A stretch of DNA of 64,000 nt from the NCBI RefSeq assembly GCF_005222485.1, contig NZ_CP029078.1, positions 1,488,001 to 1,552,000 on the forward strand. Reading direction: 5' to 3'. A program made the position numbers and the translations under genes. Below are positions 16,522 to 24,374 of this stretch, in pieces; positions within the stretch are counted from its first letter, which is position 1; every line of letters starts with the position of its first letter. Source of the DNA: Streptomyces griseoviridis (lineage in GTDB: Bacteria; Actinomycetota; Actinomycetes; Streptomycetales; Streptomycetaceae). The notes under the pieces were generated by a model. It ran no database searches and was not told the DNA's origin. It worked only from the letters and a program-made list of their open reading frames with translations.

Positions 16522-16715
16522 GCGAACCCCGGAGGTTATCTCCCCAGTCACGACCTACGACCGAACGACCATTCGACAGATGACTTACTGTCAGGCAGTT
16601 GTGTCACCAGACAGCAACAGATCAAAACGCTAGGAGTGATCATGTGAAGCTCCGGCGAACATGAGGGCAAACATCATCCCGCTGACCGGGCGGGACCATA
16701 GTTCTGGGGGGAACC

Positions 16716-17294
16716 GTGAGTACTGACACACGACCGGCTTGGACGAGTGCCGCGTTCGCTGGAATTGCCGTGGTCGTCTCTATCTCCAGTCTGGTTGTGT
16801 CGTGCCAGGCAAAGGACGACACCAACGCGCTGCGAACCAAGGACGATCGTGAGGCTCAGATCAAGCAGATCTACTACTCAATTGAGGCCAGCGAGAAAGG
16901 CATTACTGTAACCAACCCAAGCGGCGCGGCCGTCACTGACCTCGTCGTGCGTCTTTCTTACTCGCAGAATAAATACCGCTACGTCACCCTCCCGACACTC
17001 GAAGCGTGCACACGCTGGGAACTGACAGACGCCAATCTCAAAGTCGCTACTCCTAAACTCCCTGCGCTTCCGGGTGGCACATCTGGGTTTATCAGCAGCA
17101 GTAATCGCGACGCTTTGGAAATTTCCCTCAAGGATTCCGGAAAGGTAGTTTGGACTCTATCGGAGCGACCATATCGAGAGGGCGGCTATTGGAAGACAAA
17201 CTACAAGACCGATCACGAGTCGGGTTCATTCGTACAGAACAAGACGACACTCCCTTCCACTAGCTGGAAAACTCTAGATGGCTGCACCGTCTGA
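16716..17294 (+). CDS. Membrane-anchored or lipoprotein hypothetical
   Basis: 192 aa from GTG 16716, with GGGGGG before it. An N-terminal hydrophobic helix (AAFAGIAVVVSISSLVVSC) ends at C30 in VVSC, which fits a lipobox, so it may be a lipoprotein. The rest has beta-rich extracellular character (GITVTNPSGAAVTDLVVRLSYS) with many Thr, Ser and Lys. Its GC content and codon choice are visibly lower than the flanking chromosome. No family recognised. Confidence 0.6.
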   Translation: MSTDTRPAWTSAAFAGIAVVVSISSLVVSCQAKDDTNALRTKDDREAQIKQIYYSIEASEKGITVTNPSGAAVTDLVVRLSYSQNKYRYVTLPTLEACTRWELTDANLKVATPKLPALPGGTSGFISSSNRDALEISLKDSGKVVWTLSERPYREGGYWKTNYKTDHESGSFVQNKTTLPSTSWKTLDGCTV

Positions 17295-17335
17295 CCGGTG
17301 ACTGGCGCTCTGAAAAACGGTCAGCCCATGTGCTG

Positions 17336-17355
17336 ATGGAGCGCAAGCGCTCCAT
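17336..17355. terminator. Palindromic hairpin after the lipoprotein gene
   Basis: ATGGAGCGC (17336-17344) and GCGCTCCAT (17347-17355) form a perfect inverted repeat followed by TCC. It could end the upstream transcript, though there is no real T-tract. Confidence 0.45.
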
Positions 17356-17393
17356 TCCTCATCGAGCATCCGGTGTAGGCGAACCTTGTAGGC

Positions 17394-17424
17394 CAGGGGT
17401 AGGTCGACCGTGGGTCTACCCCTG
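17394..17424 (+). promoter_or_regulatory. CAGGGGTAG/CTACCCCTG inverted repeat before the replication-relaxation gene
   Basis: CAGGGGTAG (17394-17402) and CTACCCCTG (17416-17424) are a perfect 9-bp inverted repeat with a 13-bp spacer containing GTCGACCGTGGGT. It includes the TCTACCC heptamer seen before other island genes and lies 59 bp upstream of GTG 17483. Likely operator or iteron-like site. Confidence 0.5.
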
Positions 17425-17482
17425 TACCTGTAGCCCTCCTGACCAGCGAAGACGCTGCGGCCCATCCGGACGGAGGACGGAC

Positions 17483-18163
17483 GTGGAGCTAACCGCCCGC
17501 GACTACGAAGTACTCAAGCTCACCGGAGACTTTTCTCAGGTGGCCTCAACGCACATAACCGAGCTGCTGTTCGCTGACGTATCGCACAGCGTGCCGGACA
17601 AAGTGCTCGGGCGGTTGGTGCGACTCAGCTACCTTTCCCGGGTTGGACGGAGAGCGACCAGTGCCAAGGGTGGAGCGGGGGCGTTCGTGTACCAGCTCGG
17701 TCGTGCTGGCCGGTTGCTCCTGGACGTCGAGGGGCGGCTATCCCCGAACGTCAACAACCATGCCCTCATGATGGCCGACACCTATTTGGAACTGCGGCGA
17801 GCGGAGAAGGCGGGTGTTCTCACGGTCACGGCCTGGGAGGTTGAGCGGCGCGTACCGCCGAGTGTCCGGGCCGATCTGTACGTCTCGCTGGACTTTCCGC
17901 AGCAGGGGCGAAGTAATGCGTTCCTCCTTGAGATCGACCTAAGCACCGAGCAACCGGCGCGCATCCGGGAGAAGGTCGCCGGGTACTGGCGGGCCGTCGA
18001 GGTGAGCACCGCCGACTACTTCCCGTACGTGGTCTTTGTGGTGCGGCACCAAGTACGCAAGAACGAACTGGCCCGCATCTTCCGACGGCTTCCAGAGGAA
18101 CAACGGGAGATGGTGAGAGTGTATTTAATCGGGGAGTTGATACCTGAATTGATGCGGCTCTAG
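17483..18163 (+). CDS. Replication-relaxation family protein
   Basis: 226 aa. N-terminal winged-helix reads MELTARDYEVLKLTGDFSQVASTHITELLF, then KVLGRLVRLSYLSRV. The C-terminal half has FLLEIDLSTEQPARIREKVAGYWRAVE, a restriction-like fold segment typical of this family (PF13814). Members are encoded on plasmids and integrative elements and thought to help replication or transfer. Start GTG 17483 follows GGAGGACGG. It is in the same orientation as the ATPase and the large nuclease-like gene. Confidence 0.8.
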   Translation: MELTARDYEVLKLTGDFSQVASTHITELLFADVSHSVPDKVLGRLVRLSYLSRVGRRATSAKGGAGAFVYQLGRAGRLLLDVEGRLSPNVNNHALMMADTYLELRRAEKAGVLTVTAWEVERRVPPSVRADLYVSLDFPQQGRSNAFLLEIDLSTEQPARIREKVAGYWRAVEVSTADYFPYVVFVVRHQVRKNELARIFRRLPEEQREMVRVYLIGELIPELMRL

Positions 18164-18261
18164 GTGCTGTCGATAGTACGGCGGTAACAGAGGTCGGGAG
18201 GCTTGATCAACAGGGGTTGAAGGAGGATAATAAAGGCAGAGATAAACTGAGGAATCAGCCC

Positions 18262-18453
18262 ATGGCACGACGACCGCGAAAACCACTACTTCCGAAACTG
18301 CTTTGGGCACCACGAAAGCGGACGCTTCGCAGGGCTGCCCGAGTCGGTGTCGTACGCGTTCCAGCATCACCAATGATACGTAGCCAGACGATCGAAGACT
18401 TTGCCGTGGCTGCCGTTCTAGGAGTTTCACTGACCGTCATCATGCTTCGATGA
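18262..18453 (+). CDS. Small basic protein with C-terminal hydrophobic segment
   Basis: 63 aa. The first 40 residues are extremely basic (MARRPRKPLLPKLLWAPRKR, then TLRRAARVG), and the last 18 are hydrophobic (FAVAAVLGVSLTVIML), so it may be a tail-anchored nucleic-acid-binding peptide. ATG 18262 has GGA upstream; a TTG at 18217 would extend it. It ends 44 nt before the large nuclease-like gene and probably shares its transcript. No family recognised. Confidence 0.45.
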   Translation: MARRPRKPLLPKLLWAPRKRTLRRAARVGVVRVPASPMIRSQTIEDFAVAAVLGVSLTVIMLR

Positions 18454-18497
18454 TTGATCCAACAGCAAAACTATGTAGCACTTCAAGGAGACGTATC

Positions 18498-20924
18498 GTG
18501 GGCGAACCGACGTACCAAAATATCACCGCAACCGTGCGTCCACCCCGGTGCGCCATATTTATCAACAAGAACAGTGAATATTGGCAGACAGCAGCCAACG
18601 TTGCTATCACCCAGGCATCTCAAGTATGGGGTGGTCGCAACTTTCTGATTGTGCCTACGGATGGAGAAAAGATCGAAGACAAGTTTTGGGAGTTGCTTGA
18701 GGCCTACAGCCCTGACTATCTCGCAGTTTGCGATCTAACGTTCACGGATTTCGAAGAAGCTAATCCGGATCGATATGCGGAGATCAAGCACCTTCACAAA
18801 AATGGCGAGCCAGCCAAAGAATGGAGTGATGCAGAGTTCGAAGATTGGTTTGCGGGTAGCGCTGCGCAGTCTCGGATTGATGAACTCACTATCAGTGAAG
18901 CCTTGAGCAGTGAGCTCATCTATCGACTGAGCCCGTTTCACCACAGTGATGCGGTCGACCAGTATCTGACCAGTACGTCCGGCTTCGGGTATCCCTTCAC
19001 GAAGATCGCAAAGATTATCTCGGCGACAACCAGACACATTGGCCTCGTGAGGCTTCCCCCTATAATTAACGACTCGACGTTCAAGCTACTCATCCATTCT
19101 GAGACGGGAGTGGGGAGCAGAGAGTACATCGACGAGATCAGCGAAGCTGGGTTCACTACAAAGCGAGTGCCGGACACGTATAAACTGACGAACGTTTTGA
19201 CCCACGTGCAAGGACCGCAACGACCATTTCTAGGCGAGCATGAAGAGCCTCATCTAGATGAAAGTTTTCTGCCAAATACTCCGTTCGGCCTGAGCATGCT
19301 GCACCTGGGCCAGTATTACAGGGCTGACAAGCACCGTTCAGATAAAGAACCAGTGGTGGTTGTGCTTGGCGACTCTGTAGAGGACTTTTGCTTCTACTAC
19401 TCGCTGTCCCGCATGCATGAGGGCATTAAGTGGCTCCCGCAAGCCTGGTTGCGCTCTTCCACTAAGGCGCGGAATGCAGCTAGGAAACGTAGTCAGCAGG
19501 GGCAAGAAGTAGATCCATTTACGCTAGAGCAGCAAGGCGCTCGCGAGCTGGTCAGCGTCGTTTCCTCCTTGATTCGTTACGGGCACAGCACCAAAAGTGT
19601 TCAGTTGTGCAGCATGAGCCTTAGTCAGCGACAGCTCGTCGCCTATCGAACCCAGATTGGAAGGCTCACGTATTTTGAGCCTGCCAGGTTCGCTTCCAAG
19701 ATTGAATGCGTTCCCATTGAGTCGGTGTCTACCTCATGCGTGCTTCGGGTCTACGAGACCGACAACTACGTCAATCATCGCAGTATGGTGTTTGTCGACG
19801 GGAAGAGTGTCAGTCCCTTTGATACGCCGAAGCCTAAGAGCTTCAACGAGATTAGACTTCCTGACCACTATTGGCTGACTTCGCTGCAAATTGAGGGATA
19901 CCAGCCCCCGTCGCTACCAACCTTGGGGCCGAAGCTCGCCAATCTCCACAACTCGACCACTGAGTCTCGTGTAGCTAACGATGGAATTGTTTATCTATGC
20001 CCGAACTCCATGATCTTTGGCAGTGACCTCGACGCTATTTTGGTCCGGCCGAAGATCGAGATGCCGGATGTTTTGAGTCTCATCAACTCCTATTTCGAGA
20101 GTGTTGGCATCACAGCGAAATACTCAGACAAGGGTAAGTACTTCAATGACACGATCAGCCGTTTCGGCGGCCTCGATGCCTTGGGTGAGTTCATCAAGAC
20201 CAAGATGACGCGCTCCATCCTAGATAAGTTCATGCAGACCAATAAGAATGCCGAGGATGGTGTCTTCTACGTCCGGACTGACCAACGCTCCTATCTAGAC
20301 CTTGATGCATTCGCAGACTGCATGGGCAGTCCGCAGGCGGCAGCCGACCTCATAGACGACATGCTTACCAAGGAGATCATTTACCGAGGCTATATCCTCA
20401 AGTGCGAGAGGTGCAGCCTTTCCTCTTGGTATAGCCTAGACGCTCTATCTTCTGTCTTTAGTTGCAACCGCTGCGATTTTCAACAACAGTTCACGCAGAA
20501 GCACTGGAAGAACGGCATGGTGGAGCCTAGGTGGTGCTACAAGCTCGCTGAGACGGTCTACCAGTTCTATGAGAAGAACTCGCACCTCACAGCTCAGGTG
20601 CTCTACAAACTTAAATCGCAGTCAACTACAGCCTTTCACTTTGCTCCCGAGATTGATCTAATCGGTTTCTCTGGTCCTGGTGATAGTCGTGAGATGGATG
20701 TTGCCTGTATCCTCGACGGTCAAATCATCTTTGGTGAGTGCAAGACGGAAACACTAAAGCTGAAGGACGTAGTGAAATTCGAGCAGCTTGCGCAGATGCC
20801 GATGAAAAATCCTGCCAGGGTCATCTTCGCAACGACGAAGCCTGTTTCCGATGACTTCAAGAAGCGGATGGGCCAAGTTCCGAACGCAGAACTGATGGTT
20901 CGCAGTGACTTGTATGACGATTAG
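18498..20924 (+). CDS. Large uncharacterised protein: zinc ribbon plus PD-(D/E)XK nuclease domain
   Basis: 808 aa from GTG 18498, placed 7 nt after a clear AAGGAG. The C-terminus holds a zinc ribbon (C636-x2-C639, C656-x2-C659) followed by a restriction-endonuclease-type site: E718, D734 and E747-C-K749, i.e. D-x12-ExK. The N-terminal 130 residues (RCAIFINKNSEYWQTAANV; RNFLIVPTDGEKIEDKFWELL) form an alpha/beta domain I cannot name, followed by some 450 residues with no recognised fold. Codon usage is much more AT-rich than in neighbours, showing recent transfer. A nucleic-acid-targeting defence role is inferred from the nuclease motif and its neighbours. The nuclease call itself is well supported. 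Confidence 0.72.
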   Translation: MGEPTYQNITATVRPPRCAIFINKNSEYWQTAANVAITQASQVWGGRNFLIVPTDGEKIEDKFWELLEAYSPDYLAVCDLTFTDFEEANPDRYAEIKHLHKNGEPAKEWSDAEFEDWFAGSAAQSRIDELTISEALSSELIYRLSPFHHSDAVDQYLTSTSGFGYPFTKIAKIISATTRHIGLVRLPPIINDSTFKLLIHSETGVGSREYIDEISEAGFTTKRVPDTYKLTNVLTHVQGPQRPFLGEHEEPHLDESFLPNTPFGLSMLHLGQYYRADKHRSDKEPVVVVLGDSVEDFCFYYSLSRMHEGIKWLPQAWLRSSTKARNAARKRSQQGQEVDPFTLEQQGARELVSVVSSLIRYGHSTKSVQLCSMSLSQRQLVAYRTQIGRLTYFEPARFASKIECVPIESVSTSCVLRVYETDNYVNHRSMVFVDGKSVSPFDTPKPKSFNEIRLPDHYWLTSLQIEGYQPPSLPTLGPKLANLHNSTTESRVANDGIVYLCPNSMIFGSDLDAILVRPKIEMPDVLSLINSYFESVGITAKYSDKGKYFNDTISRFGGLDALGEFIKTKMTRSILDKFMQTNKNAEDGVFYVRTDQRSYLDLDAFADCMGSPQAAADLIDDMLTKEIIYRGYILKCERCSLSSWYSLDALSSVFSCNRCDFQQQFTQKHWKNGMVEPRWCYKLAETVYQFYEKNSHLTAQVLYKLKSQSTTAFHFAPEIDLIGFSGPGDSREMDVACILDGQIIFGECKTETLKLKDVVKFEQLAQMPMKNPARVIFATTKPVSDDFKKRMGQVPNAELMVRSDLYDD

Positions 20925-21046
20925 CGGAGCCGATCGAGTGGCGCGGCTTACGCGTAGACAAGGCGAAACAAGGGTTGCCGCCGGCCTTGACCCTGTACGG
21001 CCAGCTCTACAGGCGTCCGCGATGGCCTGATGACCGGAGGCTTCCA

Positions 21047-21163
21047 ATGAGGCACGTCAACCTACGGGGCCGTGGTCGGCGGGGCGGTGAGTCGGGCAGT
21101 TCCATGCACCGCGGTTACTGCGTGAACCCGACCGACCCAACCGCACGCCGGCGGGGACAGTAG
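21047..21163 (+). CDS. Possible small basic protein
   Basis: 38 aa (MRHVNLRGRGRRGGESGSS, ending RGQ), with GGAGG 6 nt before ATG 21047. It is followed by a strong hairpin terminator. Coding potential is weak beyond the ribosome site, so this is tentative. Confidence 0.3.
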   Translation: MRHVNLRGRGRRGGESGSSMHRGYCVNPTDPTARRRGQ

Positions 21164-21181
21164 GTCGAGACAATTCACGCC

Positions 21182-21559
21182 TCAACGACAACACCCCACC
21201 GCCACGACGGGCGATGGGGTGTTCTTGCATGGGAGCCAGACCCGAGGGTGTCTCGGATCAACGGCGCCGGGCTCGCGCCACGAGGCCTGGCGGATGTGCA
21301 CCGTCTCGGCCTGACTGCCGTAGTTCTGGATGAAGACGAGCAAGCGGACAGCGCCGTCGTCCATGCTGTGACGGCTCACCGTCCACGAGACGTTGCCTGG
21401 TACGTCGGCCTTACACTCGATGACCAGCTCGGGGACGAGGTCGCCACTCTCGTACTCGCCGATGTCGACCCGTTCCATCCTGTCTGGTATGAAGACGACG
21501 GAGGTTGGCAGTCCGTCGCTCTCGTCCTTGATGTTGCTACGTAGTGAACTCGCTCCCAT
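21182..21559 (-). CDS. Hypothetical protein
   Basis: 125 aa from ATG 21559 with GAGGACC upstream. The central part (ESGDLVPELVIECKADVPG, then LLVFIQNYG) looks like an Ig-like or beta-sandwich fragment, and there is no signal or membrane segment. Its final residues run through the terminator hairpin. No family recognised; short and isolated, so only moderately supported. Confidence 0.45.
   Translation of the reverse strand: MGASSLRSNIKDESDGLPTSVVFIPDRMERVDIGEYESGDLVPELVIECKADVPGNVSWTVSRHSMDDGAVRLLVFIQNYGSQAETVHIRQASWREPGAVDPRHPRVWLPCKNTPSPVVAVGCCR
21190..21223. terminator. Bidirectional terminator hairpin
   Basis: AACACCCCA (21190-21198) pairs with TGGGGTGTT (21215-21223), extended by CGC/GCG, followed by CTTGC. 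It lies between the rightward nuclease transcript and the leftward 125-aa gene, whose last codons it overlaps. Confidence 0.7.
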
Positions 21560-21788
21560 AGTGCTGTGGTCCTCGTGGGTGTTAATTGGTATATCCCCAA
21601 CTCCCGCGAGTTTCTACGATTTCCTAAGCAACAGAAAGTAACTACAAACAGGCGTCACCCTCCAATCTGCGGGGGGGGGGGGGTAACTCCTTGGTGGGTC
21701 TTTAAGCCCCACACTCTACGTTACGTGGCTGAACGCCGGTAACGGTTTCCCTTACGGCGATTATGACATGCGTGATCCAGCGGTCAAC

Positions 21789-21813
21789 TTTCTACACATG
21801 AGGTGGGTAGAAA
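21789..21813. promoter_or_regulatory. TTTCTAC-N11-GTAGAAA inverted repeat
   Basis: A perfect 7-bp inverted repeat with an 11-bp spacer, sharing the TCTAC/GTAGA core with the elements at 13001, 13814 and 17394. Possible operator of an island-encoded regulator. Confidence 0.45.
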
Positions 21814-22067
21814 ACGCATGATTCAAGAGACGGTGGCCAGCGCACGATTGAACGTCCGGTGCTACGCGCCTGCGGTGCTGTGGTGATCGAACCGCTCAGG
21901 TGTCACCAGGTGCGCCGACAGTTGCGACCGACCCAGACGGCCTGGTCGACTCCTGTAGGTCGACAGCTTCCACCGGGTCGGCGAGCCGATGAACCGTGCG
22001 GCGGTCAGGCGGGCCGTCAACTTGCCATCGAAGCTGCCGTTTTACCGCTCGGCCCGCCGTCTCCGTC

Positions 22068-22073
22068 CATACT
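22068..22073 (+). promoter_or_regulatory. -10 element CATACT, leaderless Shedu-like gene
   Basis: CATACT ends 7 nt before GTG 22080, matching leaderless promoter spacing. It supports that start over upstream in-frame codons. Confidence 0.4.
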
Positions 22074-22079
22074 GCTGCC

Positions 22080-22976
22080 GTGGACACCTTCCGTCATGCA
22101 GAGACCGACACGAGTCCCGAACGTCCTCAAGCAACCCCTTGGGAGACGTACCGGGCTTCGGTGCTACCGCAGTGGCAGAGCCTCTTGGACTCCTCTCCCA
22201 GCGAGCGTCAGATGCAAGAGTTTTTGGAACTTCACCCGTGCTTCCTCCCCGGCGCAACGGACAACATCGGCCCCGGTGGTCATCATGGGCCGTCGTTCTC
22301 CGCTGTGATCCGGCAGCCCCCGCTGAAAGGTCTTGGCCCAACACGCGTTCCGGACTTCATGTGGGTCAGACTGGACACAGGAGCTATCCGGCCAATCTGC
22401 ATTGAGATCGAGAGCCCTCGAAAATCCTGGTTTAACAAGGGGTCGAGGACGCCGACAGCCGAGCTCACTCAGGCGGTCGACCAACTCACAGAGTGGAAGG
22501 TTTGGTTTTCTTCGCCGGAGAACCAACTCATTTTTGCGAAGACGTATGCCCCTGATTACACCTACCGCCCCGTAGAGCCTCAGTTCGTCCTCGTGTACGG
22601 CCGAGACTCAGAATTCCGTGCAACAACCTCAAGTCACGACAACCCCGCCTATATGCGGCAGAAGCGCGACCACATGCCTCGGAGCCGTGAGTACTACTTC
22701 ACCTACGACCAGTTGACTGCGGAACGAGAGGCAGGCAACTACGCAACCGTCACGTGTGAGGTCGACAAGTGGCGTCTCGACTCGCTGCCACCCACCTTCA
22801 CGACCGGTTCGACCATGATGGACCTTGCTGAAATCATTGCTGACCCTTCTGCGGTACTTTCTCGTACTGAACTCATGAGCGAGGAGCGAAGGGCCTACAT
22901 TGTCGATCGCTGGAAATACTGGCGTCAGGTAGCGCTTTCGAAGCATGAATACTTCATAGCTGTGGGTCGAGAGTAG
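22080..22976 (+). CDS. Shedu/DUF4263-like nuclease protein, candidate defence gene
   Basis: 298 aa. The core reads RVPDFMWVRLDTGAIRPICI, then EIESPRKSWF, giving D92-x16-E109-I-E111, followed by ELTQAVDQLTEWKVWF with Q131 and Q135. This D...ExE...QxxxQ arrangement after an FLELHPCFLPGA segment matches the DUF4263 nuclease domain of single-protein Shedu systems. The N-terminal about 40 residues and the C-terminal helical region are not recognised. GTG 22080 is preceded by a -10 hexamer. It faces a second nuclease-like gene on the other strand, 25 bp apart. Defence role is inferred from family. Confidence 0.62.
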   Translation: MDTFRHAETDTSPERPQATPWETYRASVLPQWQSLLDSSPSERQMQEFLELHPCFLPGATDNIGPGGHHGPSFSAVIRQPPLKGLGPTRVPDFMWVRLDTGAIRPICIEIESPRKSWFNKGSRTPTAELTQAVDQLTEWKVWFSSPENQLIFAKTYAPDYTYRPVEPQFVLVYGRDSEFRATTSSHDNPAYMRQKRDHMPRSREYYFTYDQLTAEREAGNYATVTCEVDKWRLDSLPPTFTTGSTMMDLAEIIADPSAVLSRTELMSEERRAYIVDRWKYWRQVALSKHEYFIAVGRE

Positions 22977-23001
22977 AACTTAGCCGTACGAGACGATCGC
23001 T

Positions 23002-23859
23002 TCAGGCGTCGGTGGGTTCCGGCTGCTTCCCGGAGACGCGGGTAATCCTGAATATGGCGACGGTTCCCAGGAAGGGTGATGGTCCGCCAGTAAGAGGATA
23101 ATCGTCCGCAGTTGCGGCGAAGAGGGCGAGTTTCTTCTCTGCAAGCTCCTCCAGGATGGAGGTGATGCTTCGCTGTGCGTCTCGCACCGAGGACCGAGAG
23201 AACTCGATGTCTCCTGAGATGTCGCTCCAGTCCTGGAAGCTTTGGATCGCGCTGTCAATGAGGTCCTGCTCTTCGTCGGTACAGTCGTCTGGTTCCTCAT
23301 GCGGCAGCCATCCAAAGCAGCCGGAGAGGATCGGCCAGAGATCACGCCCTGTCTTCATGTGGTCGAGCAGTACGACTTCAAACTCTGGCTCGTCCACCGT
23401 GATGACGTCGATGATCCTGTCGACCTGCTCCTTCTTGAGCTTGCTGATCTCGTCGGCCAGCTTCTTGAGTCCCCAGACCTCGATTGTGACGCCGGGGTAC
23501 AAGGGGCGAAGCTCGTTGTCGATGAACTGGTCGACCTCGCCGGGCACGGTGTCGTTAGTGAGGAAGCGCCACACCTGCACGTCTCGGTGCTCCTGGAGGC
23601 ATCCCTCCAAGTCACCGCGGATCTTCGCCTTGGTCTTGTCGATCCGCTCGCCGCGCGTCGCGTGCGCTGCGAAGAACACCCGAGCCTTCGGGCAGTATCC
23701 GTCGTTCTTGGTGTCACCCTTCGGCCCGGCTGCTCGCACCGGTTGGTAGTCGCCGGGGTAGAGCTCCAGGCCGAGCCGATCCATGCAGTCCTGGAAGGTG
23801 TTGCCCTCAAGGCGAAGGAGCTGGCCTTCCACGAGCTTCCGCAGCGAGTTGTGATCCAC
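23002..23859 (-). CDS. Restriction-fold-like hypothetical protein
   Basis: 285 aa from GTG 23859. Residues 17-66 (LEGNTFQDCMDRLGLELYPG, DYQPVRAAGPKGDTKNDGY, then VFFAAHA) resemble the N-terminal nuclease-like domain seen in several multi-component defence proteins, with GD49 and ND53. The expected final QxK is replaced by AAHA, so catalysis may be lost or different. The middle is helical (VWGLKKLADEISKLKKEQVDRI) and the C-terminus ends in a short beta-rich segment. Convergent with the Shedu-like gene. Nuclease assignment is tentative. Confidence 0.5.
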   Translation of the reverse strand: MDHNSLRKLVEGQLLRLEGNTFQDCMDRLGLELYPGDYQPVRAAGPKGDTKNDGYCPKARVFFAAHATRGERIDKTKAKIRGDLEGCLQEHRDVQVWRFLTNDTVPGEVDQFIDNELRPLYPGVTIEVWGLKKLADEISKLKKEQVDRIIDVITVDEPEFEVVLLDHMKTGRDLWPILSGCFGWLPHEEPDDCTDEEQDLIDSAIQSFQDWSDISGDIEFSRSSVRDAQRSITSILEELAEKKLALFAATADDYPLTGGPSPFLGTVAIFRITRVSGKQPEPTDA

Positions 23860-24374
23860 GGCGACTATTACCTCACGCCTGGCCGTCCTGCGTCGCTGGA
23901 TCAGACGGATCTAGTGGGCGTAGCCGGCGACGGGTTGGTCGTTGCGAACTACGCTGCAAGTCCTGTCTCCTCGCCCCTGGTGTCTTTGACGGCAGCGCTG
24001 ACGGCAACCGCACCCAACACCCACTGTCGTTCGCGCGCCCTAATGAACTGTCTAACCTCAGTACCACGACCTATCAAGGTGTACGTTGACGGGCCTGATC
24101 CAAATTTTGGTGACGATGGCGGAGGAGTACGGGCGGCTGCGCGCGGAGGCTTGACGGGGCGCTCCGTGACCAGCAAGACCGCACCCAGGCGGTGATCGGC
24201 GCGCACGGGTCGGGGTTCGTCACGTCGACGCCGGGCTGACGGCGGGTGGGGACGAGGGTACGGCGGGCCGGTACGGAGGGTCCCAGAAGTCATGGGTTCG
24301 CCCCGGCACTCGCCGGGGTGCGCCGCGCCGAGTACGATCCGCCCCACACGCGCACGAGCTGGGAGGACGGGACG
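23860..24374. other. Island right junction with possible gene remnants
   Basis: No intact gene. On the plus strand, TTGACGGGCCTGATCC near 24087 opens a short reading (LTGLIQILVTMAEEYGRLRAEA) ending at 24154. The shifted frame then reads ALRDQQDRTQAVIGAHGS and stops near 24240, which looks like the frameshifted end of one lost protein. A stem CCCCGGC/GCCGGGG (24301-24318) and a -10-like TACGAT (24333-24338) belong to the ROK gene promoter. Confidence 0.4.

Larger units (their letters stand above)
21560..22079. other. 520-bp non-coding stretch with 13-G run and inverted repeats
   Basis: No convincing gene. It holds a 13-base G homopolymer (21671-21683), an inverted repeat TTTCTAC (21789-21795) / GTAGAAA (21807-21813), and two GTCGAC sites (21945-21950, 21959-21964) flanking TCCTGTAG. 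A 22-codon ORF at 21818 follows the TTTCTAC repeat. The region probably carries the promoter for the Shedu-like gene. Confidence 0.5.
11099..24300. mobile_element. Genomic island (decayed integrative/conjugative element) with defence-like cargo
   Basis: Between the glycosylase gene and the ROK regulator, base composition falls visibly, most of all at 16.7-21.9 kb. Gene content changes to a VirD4/TraD-like ATPase, a replication-relaxation protein, nuclease-like proteins, tiny ORFs and a truncated regulator. The genes on either side look like ordinary Streptomyces core genes. I found no integrase, relaxase, replication initiator, tRNA or convincing terminal direct repeat, so the boundaries are approximate and the element is probably no longer self-mobile. 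Confidence 0.72.

Noticed and set aside
18450..18497. ATG 18450 as start of the 808-aa protein
   Set aside because: It overlaps the preceding small gene and lacks a ribosome site, whereas GTG 18498 has AAGGAG at ideal spacing.
11050..24240. Terminal direct repeats (att sites) for the island
   Set aside because: No convincing shared sequence between the two junctions was found by eye.
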